DNA from: Flavimarina sp. Hel_I_48
GTDB taxonomy: Bacteria > Bacteroidota > Bacteroidia > Flavobacteriales > Flavobacteriaceae
Reading direction: 5' to 3'
DNA length: 64,000 nt
Assembly (NCBI RefSeq): GCF_000733945.1
Contig: NZ_JPOL01000003.1
Coordinates: 186,001 to 250,000 of the forward strand
Every line of letters starts with the position of its first letter. Positions within the stretch are counted from its first letter, which is position 1. The position numbers and the translations under genes are program-made. The notes below the pieces were generated by a model, which saw only the letters and a program-made list of their open reading frames with translations, had not been told where the DNA came from and did not search any database. Shown piece by piece: positions 19,416 through 27,161 of the stretch.

Positions 19416-20450
19416 ATGCAAACAAGAAAAATAGAAGTTTCCAGTATAAATCTCCTAAAAACACTGGTATTGCTTTCCCTTATCTGGGTAATCTTTTATT
19501 ATGGAGCCACGTTGCTTTTGCCGCTGCTGGTTTCGGCGATGGTTGCGACATTGCTTGACAGACCAAAAAAAAAGTTGATGAGTTGGGGATTTCCAAATTG
19601 GCTGGCCATCACGGTATGTCTATTATTGCTGATCATTACTATTTTATTATTGAGCTGGTTGATCTCCTCTCAAATCAGCAATATGGCAAACGATTGGTCT
19701 ACGATCAAAACAAGGGGAATGGAAAAATATACCCTCTTTAGCAGTTGGATGGAAGATACTTTTGGGATCAACCCAGGAAAAATGGCCGACGAGAATTTTG
19801 ATTTTATGAACAAATTAAAAAGTGCAGCTACCGTTTTTATATCCTCCCTTTCCAACCTGCTTTCCCAATCCTTTATCATTTTAGTATATATCATTTTGTT
19901 CTTGATGCAGAAAAAAATGTTTATCGGTTTTTTTCAGAAATTGGGGAGTGATGCATACGCTTCAGGAACAATATTGAAAGAATCTTCGCAAATCATTACA
20001 GACTACCTCTTTGGTAAGAGCAAGATCATGTTCTTTTTGTTCGTTATTTATTATGTGGGCTTTCTTATAGGAAAAGTGCCTTATGCCCTATTCCTAGCAC
20101 TCTTTGCTTCGTTATTTTCAATAATACCTTATGTGGGGAATTTAATAGGTGGCGGTGTTGCCATAGTGCTTGCGTATTTATACGAAGGTACTACCCCGGC
20201 ACTCATTGTTATTGGCGTGATCAGCGCTGCCCAACTTATAGAAAACTACATATTGACCCCCTGGATTATTGGCGATGAAATAGATCTTAATCCTTTTATC
20301 ACAGTTTTTGGTGTAATTGTACTTTCGGTGCTGGGTGGGATTGTGGGCGCTATTATTGCCCTCCCGGTTCTGGGTGTGCTCAAGGTTTTCTTTGAACATA
20401 CAAAAGGAATGGAAGCTTATGCCTTTCTCCTAAAAAAACATTCGGATTAG
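19416..20450 (+). CDS. AI-2E family transporter (PerM-like permease)
   Basis: This 344-residue inner-membrane protein has the layout of the AI-2E exporter/PerM family. Two N-terminal hydrophobic regions are followed by a soluble stretch (about residues 90-140), and then several membrane helices. The PYVGNLIGG and ENYILTPWIIGDEIDLNP blocks are diagnostic of the family. Some members export AI-2, others act as sodium/proton antiporters, so the substrate is open. It has its own short intergenic region and no partner gene. Confidence 0.88.
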   Translation: MQTRKIEVSSINLLKTLVLLSLIWVIFYYGATLLLPLLVSAMVATLLDRPKKKLMSWGFPNWLAITVCLLLLIITILLLSWLISSQISNMANDWSTIKTRGMEKYTLFSSWMEDTFGINPGKMADENFDFMNKLKSAATVFISSLSNLLSQSFIILVYIILFLMQKKMFIGFFQKLGSDAYASGTILKESSQIITDYLFGKSKIMFFLFVIYYVGFLIGKVPYALFLALFASLFSIIPYVGNLIGGGVAIVLAYLYEGTTPALIVIGVISAAQLIENYILTPWIIGDEIDLNPFITVFGVIVLSVLGGIVGAIIALPVLGVLKVFFEHTKGMEAYAFLLKKHSD

Positions 20451-20644
20451 AACTGTAGGTTAAATACTGGAAATTTTGCCTGTCGATATGGTTTTTAGGG
20501 TATTATCTTGGTAAATTATAAAATTTTCGCTGCGCTCAAAGATGAATTATCTACTGAGAAAACATCATAAACAGGCTAAAAATGGGTCGAAAATTGCCAT
20601 CTTTATACCCTAAAAAGTAGTTTTTTAACCGTAATTTTTTTATC

Positions 20645-21664
20645 CTACACTCCTTTGAAATTATGGTGCTGGGTCGCGGTAAAATAATCCCTGAAAATTT
20701 GGTTCAACTGGTTGTTTGTAGAACTTCCCTTTATACCCAGAAGCGGATAAATTTTAATAAGAGCCATCGAAATTCCCCTCAAACATTCAACTCCTGACTG
20801 ATGTACTTCTTCTTGAAACGAGTCCGAGATTTGTGATTCGTTAAGGAGCAGGGTATCTACCTTTTCGGTAAAGTTGGTTATGTAGGAGTTGGCTTGTAAA
20901 ACCTTTCTCTTCAGTTCAGCCAGTTGTTCTTTAGATAACATGGAAGTGGTAGCCTCGATAAAATGTTCGGCCATACCAATATAGTTTACCCAAAGCGTCA
21001 AATCTGCGAAAAGCTTAAATGGAATTTTGTAAATAGGATACGCAAGATGCTGCTCATTATAGCTGAAACTGAATCTTTTATCAATACGTACCTCCTCTAT
21101 CGCAAATGAATTGGTCGAAGAAGCCCGAAGACCCATGCTGTCCCAATCTTTGATCAACGTTACCTTTTCCTGAGGAATGATAAAGGACCGTATTACAGGA
21201 GAACCATCGCTATTTGTGAGTGGTTTTTTATTCTCAAAAAGGCGCGCGTTTAAAGTATAATGCGTAAGGTAAGCAGCACCCGTAGCGTAAGGCCAGCGTC
21301 CCGAAACAATATAAAACTCACCTTCTTTAGAAGCGGTCCCACCTACCGCCCCGCTCCCACCCATACAGGTAGCTTCTTCTGTGTCAATAAAAAGTTCATG
21401 TGCCACCTCATGCTCCAGGTTACCTATAAAATAATTGGCCCCACTGCACAAAGTCACCGTCCAGCCCAGACTGCCATCTATTTTTGCCAATTTTCGTAAA
21501 GTATCCAGTCCTTCCGAAAGGGTCTGTTCTTTGCCTCCGTAAGCTTTGGGTACCCAGATATTCCACAAGTTCTTACTTGCTATCCACTCCAGGATTTCGA
21601 TGGGAAATATTTCGGCATTAAAACATTTTTCCCTAAGCTCTTTTAAGTCGTTTGCTGTGGTCAT
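20645..21664 (-). CDS. Acyl-CoA dehydrogenase-like flavoprotein in the TPP operon
   Basis: This 339-residue protein has the acyl-CoA dehydrogenase fold: an N-terminal helical part with VPKAYGG, a middle beta domain (YIVSGRWPYATGA, residues around 117-130), and a C-terminal helical bundle ending TQHHNF. It is shorter than classic dehydrogenases (about 380) and more like the flavin-dependent monooxygenase branch (HpaH/HsaA/DszC type). No catalytic-base Glu can be assigned. It overlaps the upstream PnuC-family gene by 32 bp, which places it under the TPP riboswitch. An oxidative step on a thiamine-related compound is possible, but this is inference. Confidence 0.8.
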   Translation of the reverse strand: MTTANDLKELREKCFNAEIFPIEILEWIASKNLWNIWVPKAYGGKEQTLSEGLDTLRKLAKIDGSLGWTVTLCSGANYFIGNLEHEVAHELFIDTEEATCMGGSGAVGGTASKEGEFYIVSGRWPYATGAAYLTHYTLNARLFENKKPLTNSDGSPVIRSFIIPQEKVTLIKDWDSMGLRASSTNSFAIEEVRIDKRFSFSYNEQHLAYPIYKIPFKLFADLTLWVNYIGMAEHFIEATTSMLSKEQLAELKRKVLQANSYITNFTEKVDTLLLNESQISDSFQEEVHQSGVECLRGISMALIKIYPLLGIKGSSTNNQLNQIFRDYFTATQHHNFKGV

Positions 21665-22220
21665 CTTTTAATAGTTTTTTCCATTTAAAAAAGCCCGATG
21701 TCCCTACGAGAAACAAAAACACAGTCAGGCCCGCATAGATATAAAGTTCTTTGTGAATCAATAAAGGGATCGAAATGAGGTTACTTATATTAAGATAGAT
21801 CCAGTTTTCTATCTTCCGCTTGGCCATTAGCCACATTCCCGCCCATGCAAAGGCGCTCACGGCTGCATCCCATACGGCCACGTCAGAATCGGTATGGTAT
21901 AGAAGCCAGTAGCTCATCATAAGGAAGCAGGAGAATACTATGGCGGCCGCTTTGAAATGTTCGTTTTTACCTGACCAGGATATGGTTGCCTCTTTTTTAT
22001 CTCCGCCAAAATTCCAATAGTACCAACCATAAATGCTCATCACCAGATAATAAAGATGGAGCAAAATATCTGCGTACAAACGGGACTGATAAAGAACCCA
22101 CATACCTATCAAAATTGAAACAATACCGAAGAGGTAATTGTGGACACTATTTTTGCGCGAAAGTAATACCTGCGCGACGCCAAAGATGGTCCCTATAATT
22201 TGTAACCAAGTAAAATGCAT
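21633..22220 (-). CDS. PnuC family transporter, likely thiamine (PnuT-like)
   Basis: The ATG at 22220 follows a GAAAGAGG ribosome-binding-like sequence; the open frame further upstream runs into the leader and is not used. The 195-residue protein has about seven hydrophobic helices and the PnuC layout (SWEE-like small transporter). The TPP riboswitch 90 bp upstream argues for thiamine rather than nicotinamide riboside, as in PnuT of Bacteroidota. A phosphorylating kinase is not in the window. It is followed directly by the flavoprotein gene. Confidence 0.88.
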   Translation of the reverse strand: MHFTWLQIIGTIFGVAQVLLSRKNSVHNYLFGIVSILIGMWVLYQSRLYADILLHLYYLVMSIYGWYYWNFGGDKKEATISWSGKNEHFKAAAIVFSCFLMMSYWLLYHTDSDVAVWDAAVSAFAWAGMWLMAKRKIENWIYLNISNLISIPLLIHKELYIYAGLTVFLFLVGTSGFFKWKKLLKDDHSKRLKRA

Positions 22221-22307
22221 AGAAAAACCTCTTTCACAATTATTAAAACCAGGTGAAATGAGGAGAACACTATCGCAAAAGAAATTGCAAAGGATCGTGG
22301 TAATCAT

Positions 22308-22396
22308 ATCCCTACGCCAGCATTATCTGGATCAGGTCTAGAACTTGACAGCTCTTGGGTATTATCTCAGCCTGCCCTTTGTGGCAAGCACCCCAT
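22308..22396 (-). promoter_or_regulatory. TPP riboswitch (THI element)
   Basis: On the minus strand the hallmark TPP aptamer sequences are present in order: GGGGTGC, GGCTGAGA, TACCC, ACCTGATCCAGATAATGCTGG and CGTAGGGA, spaced as usual. When TPP is abundant it should repress the downstream transporter and flavoprotein genes. The expression platform lies in the 88 bp before the PnuC-family start, but I cannot say whether it acts on transcription or translation. Confidence 0.97.
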
Positions 22397-22631
22397 TTCA
22401 AGAGTAAATCTATAACATAATAGAGATGTTGACAAGTTTACTAACGTTAATTGAATACTATTTTTAATTATAATCCCTAGAACATAGATTTCCGCGCAAA
22501 CTCAATTTAGGTAAAAGAGTTCAGAAATTAGGAATACACTTACCGGAATTGTATACGATTGGTTTTGACTAAAAAATCTGTATTTGCGCTAATTCTCTCT
22601 TAAATGATTTTCTACGGTAACCTGAAAACAA

Positions 22632-23048
22632 TTAATCGAAAAACATGAAAGGGCCTAAAAGTCGCTCAATTTTATCATTTGTGGTTGAAAGGGAGTGCTT
22701 TTTTAGGTATTTACGTATATGTTCTAAATCAATATTTGTCGTAGGTGTCAAAAATGTCGAACTGTATTCTGTAAAAACAGGTTTTGAAGAAGGCTTATTA
22801 AATACTTCAAATACATCGTAATGCCTTGGGTCTTGTTTTATACGATCATATAGTAAATTGATCTGTTCTTTTTCTCCTTCAAGTACCTGAAAGAAATTAC
22901 CAAAAGAATGTAGAAGAACGCCATTGATACCGCGTTTGCTATTGGCTTTAAGAGTACTTGCGAGCAAGTCGTCAATAGATTCTTCTGTAAGCGTTGATAT
23001 GGATCTGCTTTTATAGCATATAGTATGTAAAGATGGTATAGTATTCAT
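22632..23048 (-). CDS. BLUF domain blue-light sensor, stand-alone
   Basis: The ATG at 23048 gives 138 residues; an upstream TTG would add ten. The flavin-site residues have exactly the spacing known for AppA: Y12, N36 and Q54 (24 and 18 residues apart), within LHTICYKS, NSKRGINGVLL and FFQVLEGE. The region that in other BLUF proteins reads W-S-M has Y95-S-S97 instead, so the usual Trp and Met are missing. No output domain is attached, so it must signal through a partner. It lies near a rhodopsin gene, giving two photoreceptor-type proteins within 4 kb. Confidence 0.93.
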   Translation of the reverse strand: MNTIPSLHTICYKSRSISTLTEESIDDLLASTLKANSKRGINGVLLHSFGNFFQVLEGEKEQINLLYDRIKQDPRHYDVFEVFNKPSSKPVFTEYSSTFLTPTTNIDLEHIRKYLKKHSLSTTNDKIERLLGPFMFFD

Positions 23049-23196
23049 TAAAATAGCGCTCTTTCTTGATTTATTCAAAGCTTAAGAATATCCAATACCT
23101 ACTTATTTGAAAAAGGAAAAAGACATGTTTAAACTATATTATGTTTTAGGTTCTTATTATTCAAACTTATGAATGCATAGTATCATAAGAAATAAT

Positions 23197-23319
23197 TTAA
23201 GAAACAGAGACCATATATGTGCCTGTAAAACCGAAGTAGGGTAAAGTAATCAGTATACCAAATACGGTAATCAAAGTATGTAGGTTATAAAATTTCTTTG
23301 ATACGAATAGCCGTCTCAT
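23197..23319 (-). CDS. Possible 40-residue membrane protein
   Basis: An ATG at 23319 follows an AGAAAGG sequence at a suitable distance. The frame encodes a basic N-terminus (MRRLFVSKKFYNLH) and then one hydrophobic helix rich in Ile, Leu and Phe. It could be a genuine small membrane protein. There is no homologue I recognise, and the surrounding AT-rich DNA yields short frames by chance. Confidence 0.35.
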   Translation of the reverse strand: MRRLFVSKKFYNLHTLITVFGILITLPYFGFTGTYMVSVS

Positions 23320-23715
23320 TTCATACCTTTCTTAAATAAAACAAAAATCTATAAAACTGATTTAATTATTGGGCGTTTTTAATGATAGAATGTGCGTTTT
23401 TACCTTATACATGTGTAAGAGTGTGCAAATTTGAATGTCATAAGCTTATTTAATCTGGACAAGTGCCCAACGTTAAGACCTTTTCAGCTTAGAACGAAAA
23501 TAGTAAAATACTGAAGATACCTTTTTAATTATTTGTATTTGATTCGTTTGACCAAATCAAATAACTGGGCAAATTGCTCAAAATCGCTTTTTTGAAATAT
23601 TTATTATTTTATAACATACTAAATTATTGCTAAACCAATATTCATTCTTCAATAGACATGGTAAATTGCAGGTATATTACAGGGTATTGCCCTTTATTAA
23701 TTTAAAATAGATATT
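23320..23715. other. AT-rich intergenic DNA, no gene seen
   Basis: I see no coding frame, tRNA or strong hairpin in this stretch. It should contain the promoter for the small genes that follow. Confidence 0.4.
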
Positions 23716-23817
23716 ATGAAAAAAAAGACACGCAAAGTAATAAGTAGAATTTTTACAGTAACAACAATAGCTCAGGTGGCATTTTACACCTACACGTATC
23801 TTACTAAAAAAAAGTAA
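23716..23817 (+). CDS. Small 33-residue membrane peptide
   Basis: The frame starts MKKKTRKVISRIFTV, contains a short moderately hydrophobic stretch and ends YLTKKK. This basic-hydrophobic-basic pattern suggests a small membrane-associated peptide. It precedes the DUF421 gene by 34 bp on the same strand and may share its transcript. Homology is unknown. Confidence 0.4.
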   Translation: MKKKTRKVISRIFTVTTIAQVAFYTYTYLTKKK

Positions 23818-23851
23818 ATCAATTTTAATAACCAACTACTAAAATAATTTT

Positions 23852-24373
23852 ATGGAAAATTGGATCTATGCGGCTTTTCCTATTCTCGTCAAGGTACTTG
23901 TATCCATTCTGGTCATATTTTCTATTATTATAATTATAACCCGTATTTCAGGACTGAGAACTTTTGCTAAAATGTCAAGTTTTGATTTCGCTTCTACAAT
24001 AGCTATTGGATCAATACTTGCTGCGGTAGTAATGAACACAGGGCAATCTATGGTAAAGGGAGCTATTGCTTTAGGAGGCATTGTAGCCTTTCAATCGATA
24101 TTTTCACTGGCCATACGAAAGTCTGAAAAATTGAAGCAGCTTTTTACGAATACGCCAATGCTTCTAATGAAGGATGGAGTAATTATTTATAAAAACCTTG
24201 AGAAAACGAACGTAGGGGAAGATGACCTGATCGCAAAGTTAAGAGAGGCGAATGTAACCGATTTTAGTCAGGTGCTTGCAGTGGTTCTCGAATCAACGGG
24301 AGATATGTCAGTATTGCATTCTGACAGTGAGAAACTTATGCCCAAAATATTACAGGGCGTAAGAGAAGAATAA
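23852..24373 (+). CDS. DUF421 (YetF-like) membrane protein
   Basis: This 173-residue protein has three N-terminal membrane helices (about residues 8-30, 45-62, 68-88) and a cytosolic domain. The motif RISGLRTFAKMSSFDFASTIAIGS is shared with YetF/DUF421 proteins, and PMLLMKDGVIIYKNLEK begins the soluble YetF C-terminal domain. Family members appear in spore and stress membranes, with unknown activity. It is slightly shorter than the usual 200-230 residues at the C-terminus. A DUF1328 gene follows. Confidence 0.88.
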   Translation: MENWIYAAFPILVKVLVSILVIFSIIIIITRISGLRTFAKMSSFDFASTIAIGSILAAVVMNTGQSMVKGAIALGGIVAFQSIFSLAIRKSEKLKQLFTNTPMLLMKDGVIIYKNLEKTNVGEDDLIAKLREANVTDFSQVLAVVLESTGDMSVLHSDSEKLMPKILQGVREE

Positions 24374-24523
24374 AGGGAACTTAGTTTCTATATATTCTTA
24401 GCGTTTTCCCGGTTACGATATACAATTGAAAATACAGAAGCATCTATACTTTTATGCTATAAGTTGATCTCTTTGAAACCAATACATTTTTAAACAATAA
24501 CCTTTCACTTTAAAACTACAACT

Positions 24524-24685
24524 ATGTTAAAATGGACTATTATTTTTGTAATTATTGCTATAGTAGCGGCAATTTTTGGCTTTGGTGGCATCTCTGATGC
24601 AGCCGCTGGTATCGCCAAAGTTATCTTTTTTATATTTATAGTACTTATCATTATCTCTTTGGTAATGGCTAAGAAAATATTTTAA
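24524..24685 (+). CDS. DUF1328 (YtjA-like) small membrane protein
   Basis: This 53-residue protein has two hydrophobic helices separated by the [14 protein letters not shown] motif that defines the YtjA/DUF1328 family. Members are small inner-membrane proteins often induced by stress. It is 150 bp downstream of the DUF421 gene and followed by a terminator. Confidence 0.88.
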   Translation: MLKWTIIFVIIAIVAAIFGFGGISDAAAGIAKVIFFIFIVLIIISLVMAKKIF

Positions 24686-24748
24686 ATATATCCAGAGTTA
24701 ACTAAAACTCTGATTACAATCACAAGAAATTGTTATTTCCATATTAAA

Positions 24749-24778
24749 AAAAAGCCTGCATTTAGTGCAGGCTTTTTG
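24749..24778. terminator. Bidirectional intrinsic terminator
   Basis: AAAAGCCTGCA and TGCAGGCTTTT form an 11-bp stem with A and T runs outside, between the convergent DUF1328 and DUF2254 genes. Confidence 0.9.
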
Positions 24779-24815
24779 TATTTAAACAGGACTAAACGTT
24801 CGATTTGTTATGGAA

Positions 24816-25970
24816 TTAATCGATCTTTTTACCTTCGGAATAAGAATCAATCTCACGTGAATGGCCATTTATAATATCTTGCATGCGCTTTAAATATTCC
24901 ACAAGCATAGGATCTTCCTTCAAGTAATTTTCCAACTCCATAAAGCAATAATGGTATAATGTATCAAAGGCAACGATCTTAAAAAAGAATCGATGCTTCC
25001 CTACCCCATAAGAATTGAAGTCAGCAATTTGTTTTCTTTCCAGAAAAAGTTGTGTTAGATAATCCAAAGCCGTGAGTGCTGTTCCAGGATCGTTAATCGC
25101 CGGGGACATCGCCTTGACCGCTATCTCAACAAGATGTTTGAAGCCTGTTTCCGGGACTTCCAGGGGTACGTTATGATCTACTGGTAAAATAGTCCTTAAA
25201 CGTAAAGGAGTAGCTTTATCAAATGATCCCCACACTAATGCAAGCGCCTCCCCTTTTAAAACAAAAGTGCCTGGAAGCTTTAATAATTTGACGGATACTT
25301 CCTTTTTTAGACAAAAATGATTGATCTGATTGAGATTCGGCATTTTTAGATAACCCGCTTTGTCAGCCCTTACTATATTCGCCTTTGAAGCATCAGGGTC
25401 TTCCATTACTTTAAGGGCATTCTGCTTCTTTTTTAGATCATCAAGAATCCCCATAGATTCTATAAAAGCCTCTTTTACGATATAATTGATATGTATACTT
25501 TGTGAAACGCTGTGAATAAAGTAGATAAAAAGTATTACGCATACAATGCCGAAAATAATTCCCAGAGGTGCTCCTATTCCCGGAAAATAGTCAAGTTTTT
25601 CCGCATTAATACCTATAGAAAGTACCATACAATAAATGATGGTACCACTGGTAATCCCAAGGATCAGCTGATGGTGCTTTTCCCCCAGGATCATAGGGAT
25701 CAACCGCGGCGAATAATTATTTATGTTCCGGTTGAGAACGTTCATTACCATCGTATAACTAAAAACGGTCAGCGTGAACACGCCACCTATCAGGAAAGCG
25801 AGTACGGACTGCACGTCTTCTTTAGTGCTAAAACTTATCTTTTCAAGAACAGGTGCGTTTTCAAAATCAATTCCACAATACAATAGAATTATAGCAAGGA
25901 GCAAAAAAGATAGCGCCAGTACCGAAGGTACCAGCGCTATACTGTTTAAAATGCGTTTAATGTATTTCAT
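24816..25970 (-). CDS. DUF2254 membrane protein coupled to the rhodopsin
   Basis: This 384-residue protein has four N-terminal membrane helices (roughly residues 10-32, 55-76, 103-123, 132-153) and a soluble C-terminal half. The KAMSPAINDPGTALTALDYL segment near residue 290 is characteristic of DUF2254. Its ATG shares an A with the rhodopsin stop (TAATG), so the two proteins are translationally coupled and probably made in proportion. The function of the family is unknown. Coupling to a light-driven chloride pump suggests a role in ion movement or in sensing the resulting gradient, which is inference. Confidence 0.87.
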   Translation of the reverse strand: MKYIKRILNSIALVPSVLALSFLLLAIILLYCGIDFENAPVLEKISFSTKEDVQSVLAFLIGGVFTLTVFSYTMVMNVLNRNINNYSPRLIPMILGEKHHQLILGITSGTIIYCMVLSIGINAEKLDYFPGIGAPLGIIFGIVCVILFIYFIHSVSQSIHINYIVKEAFIESMGILDDLKKKQNALKVMEDPDASKANIVRADKAGYLKMPNLNQINHFCLKKEVSVKLLKLPGTFVLKGEALALVWGSFDKATPLRLRTILPVDHNVPLEVPETGFKHLVEIAVKAMSPAINDPGTALTALDYLTQLFLERKQIADFNSYGVGKHRFFFKIVAFDTLYHYCFMELENYLKEDPMLVEYLKRMQDIINGHSREIDSYSEGKKID

Positions 25971-26797
25971 TAAATTTCACTCTCTACTACCGTGGCGATA
26001 GGTGCACGTCCCAGTACTTTTAAAGCTGGTAAATGACCTGCATTGGCACTTTGGTCTAATGCAATATAAGTTATCATGAGTCCGTAGATCACTTTACTTG
26101 AAATATCTGCGATGGTAAAAAGAAGTTGACGTAATACAACGCCGTCTGCGGAATTCATAAATACGGGAACAAGGTAGGCAATAGGATATAGCGTCCATGC
26201 AAACATCATCAACCAGAACACTTTCATAATTGTCTTTGGTCCTTTGCCGGTCATTGTTTTTTTACCTTCAGCAATAGATTTTCCCACGATAAAGTTCATG
26301 ATAACGAAGAAAACGGTACTAATTGCGCCCCATAGCATAAGATTGCCGGTATCGCTAACTTCATAAAGTTGGCCCACATATCCTGTAAGGATCATTCCCC
26401 ATGCTGAAAGTATAAGCCATACCGCTTTAGATTTCAAAACACTACTCGATAAGTTAAGCACAATAAGAAGTTGTACTAAAAGACATGGTATGGTAACCAT
26501 CCAATTGACGTAGCGATAGCCATTGCTAAAAGTCAGCTTCTCCAGACTGTAAACTGTGCCATTAAATTTAAATGCATCTGTCCACATACCTGCCTGGCTT
26601 ACCAGTATAAGACCGGCAGAAACCATTACGATGCAAGAAAGAGCTGTTGCAACCCGATATTTAGGAGCGACAAATTGGGACATTACAAGGAAGAAGACCA
26701 GCGCCGCTAAATGGGCACCCACCCCCATTGTTAATAAATGATCGATGGCCTCAAACTGGCCAACGGTGTAATCAAATAAATTCTCGATATTTTTCAT
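25970..26797 (-). CDS. Light-driven chloride pump rhodopsin (NTQ type)
   Basis: The ATG at 26797 gives 275 residues with seven membrane helices. Helix C reads RYVNWMVTIPCLLVQ, giving the motif N98, T102, Q109; helix G holds D231 and the retinal Schiff-base lysine K235 (DISSKVIYG). These numbers equal those I recall for the Nonlabens marinus chloride pump (NM-R3). Sodium pumps have NDQ and proton pumps have D-T-E, so inward chloride transport is the best call. L106, at the spectral-tuning site, suggests green rather than blue absorption. Retinal synthesis genes are not in the window. A DUF2254 gene overlaps its stop. Confidence 0.95.
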   Translation of the reverse strand: MKNIENLFDYTVGQFEAIDHLLTMGVGAHLAALVFFLVMSQFVAPKYRVATALSCIVMVSAGLILVSQAGMWTDAFKFNGTVYSLEKLTFSNGYRYVNWMVTIPCLLVQLLIVLNLSSSVLKSKAVWLILSAWGMILTGYVGQLYEVSDTGNLMLWGAISTVFFVIMNFIVGKSIAEGKKTMTGKGPKTIMKVFWLMMFAWTLYPIAYLVPVFMNSADGVVLRQLLFTIADISSKVIYGLMITYIALDQSANAGHLPALKVLGRAPIATVVESEI

Positions 26798-26818
26798 AGT
26801 TTTGTTAGTTAGAATTGT

Positions 26819-26846
26819 TAAATATATTTCTTTAAACACCGTCCAA
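26819..26846 (-). promoter_or_regulatory. Candidate promoter of the rhodopsin operon
   Basis: On the minus strand, TTG (26846-26844) and TATATTTA (26826-26819) are 17 bp apart, one base off the -7 consensus. The start codon is 22 bp further down. Confidence 0.5.
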
Positions 26847-27161
26847 TTGTTAATGACTTCTGAATTGGGATTTTATTTAGTTCTACGTCATAAAATATGA
26901 AAGATAATTAACATTTATAATTTTTTTTAAATTGTAAATCTCTGAAAATAGGTTACTTAAGATATGATTTAAAACCAAAGATTCAAGTATCAAATCAGGG
27001 GGTTTTTAAATTTAATAACCGGATTGGGTGCCTTTTACAGCGGTTTATTACTCCTAAAAGAATGGTAAATTGCTTAATTGCTACAAACACAATTAGGAAG
27101 AAATTCCGCTTTTCTATCGTAAATTTAGGTAATCGAAAAAGGTGCGATATATTATCTTATG
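26847..27161. other. AT-rich intergenic DNA, no gene seen
   Basis: This lies between the rhodopsin promoter and the 3' end of the GIY-YIG gene. I see no open frame of note and no clear terminator. Confidence 0.4.

Noticed and set aside
25970..26797. Sodium-pump (NDQ) or proton-pump reading of the rhodopsin.
   Set aside because: Position 102 is Thr, not Asp, and positions 98 and 109 are Asn and Gln, which excludes both motifs.
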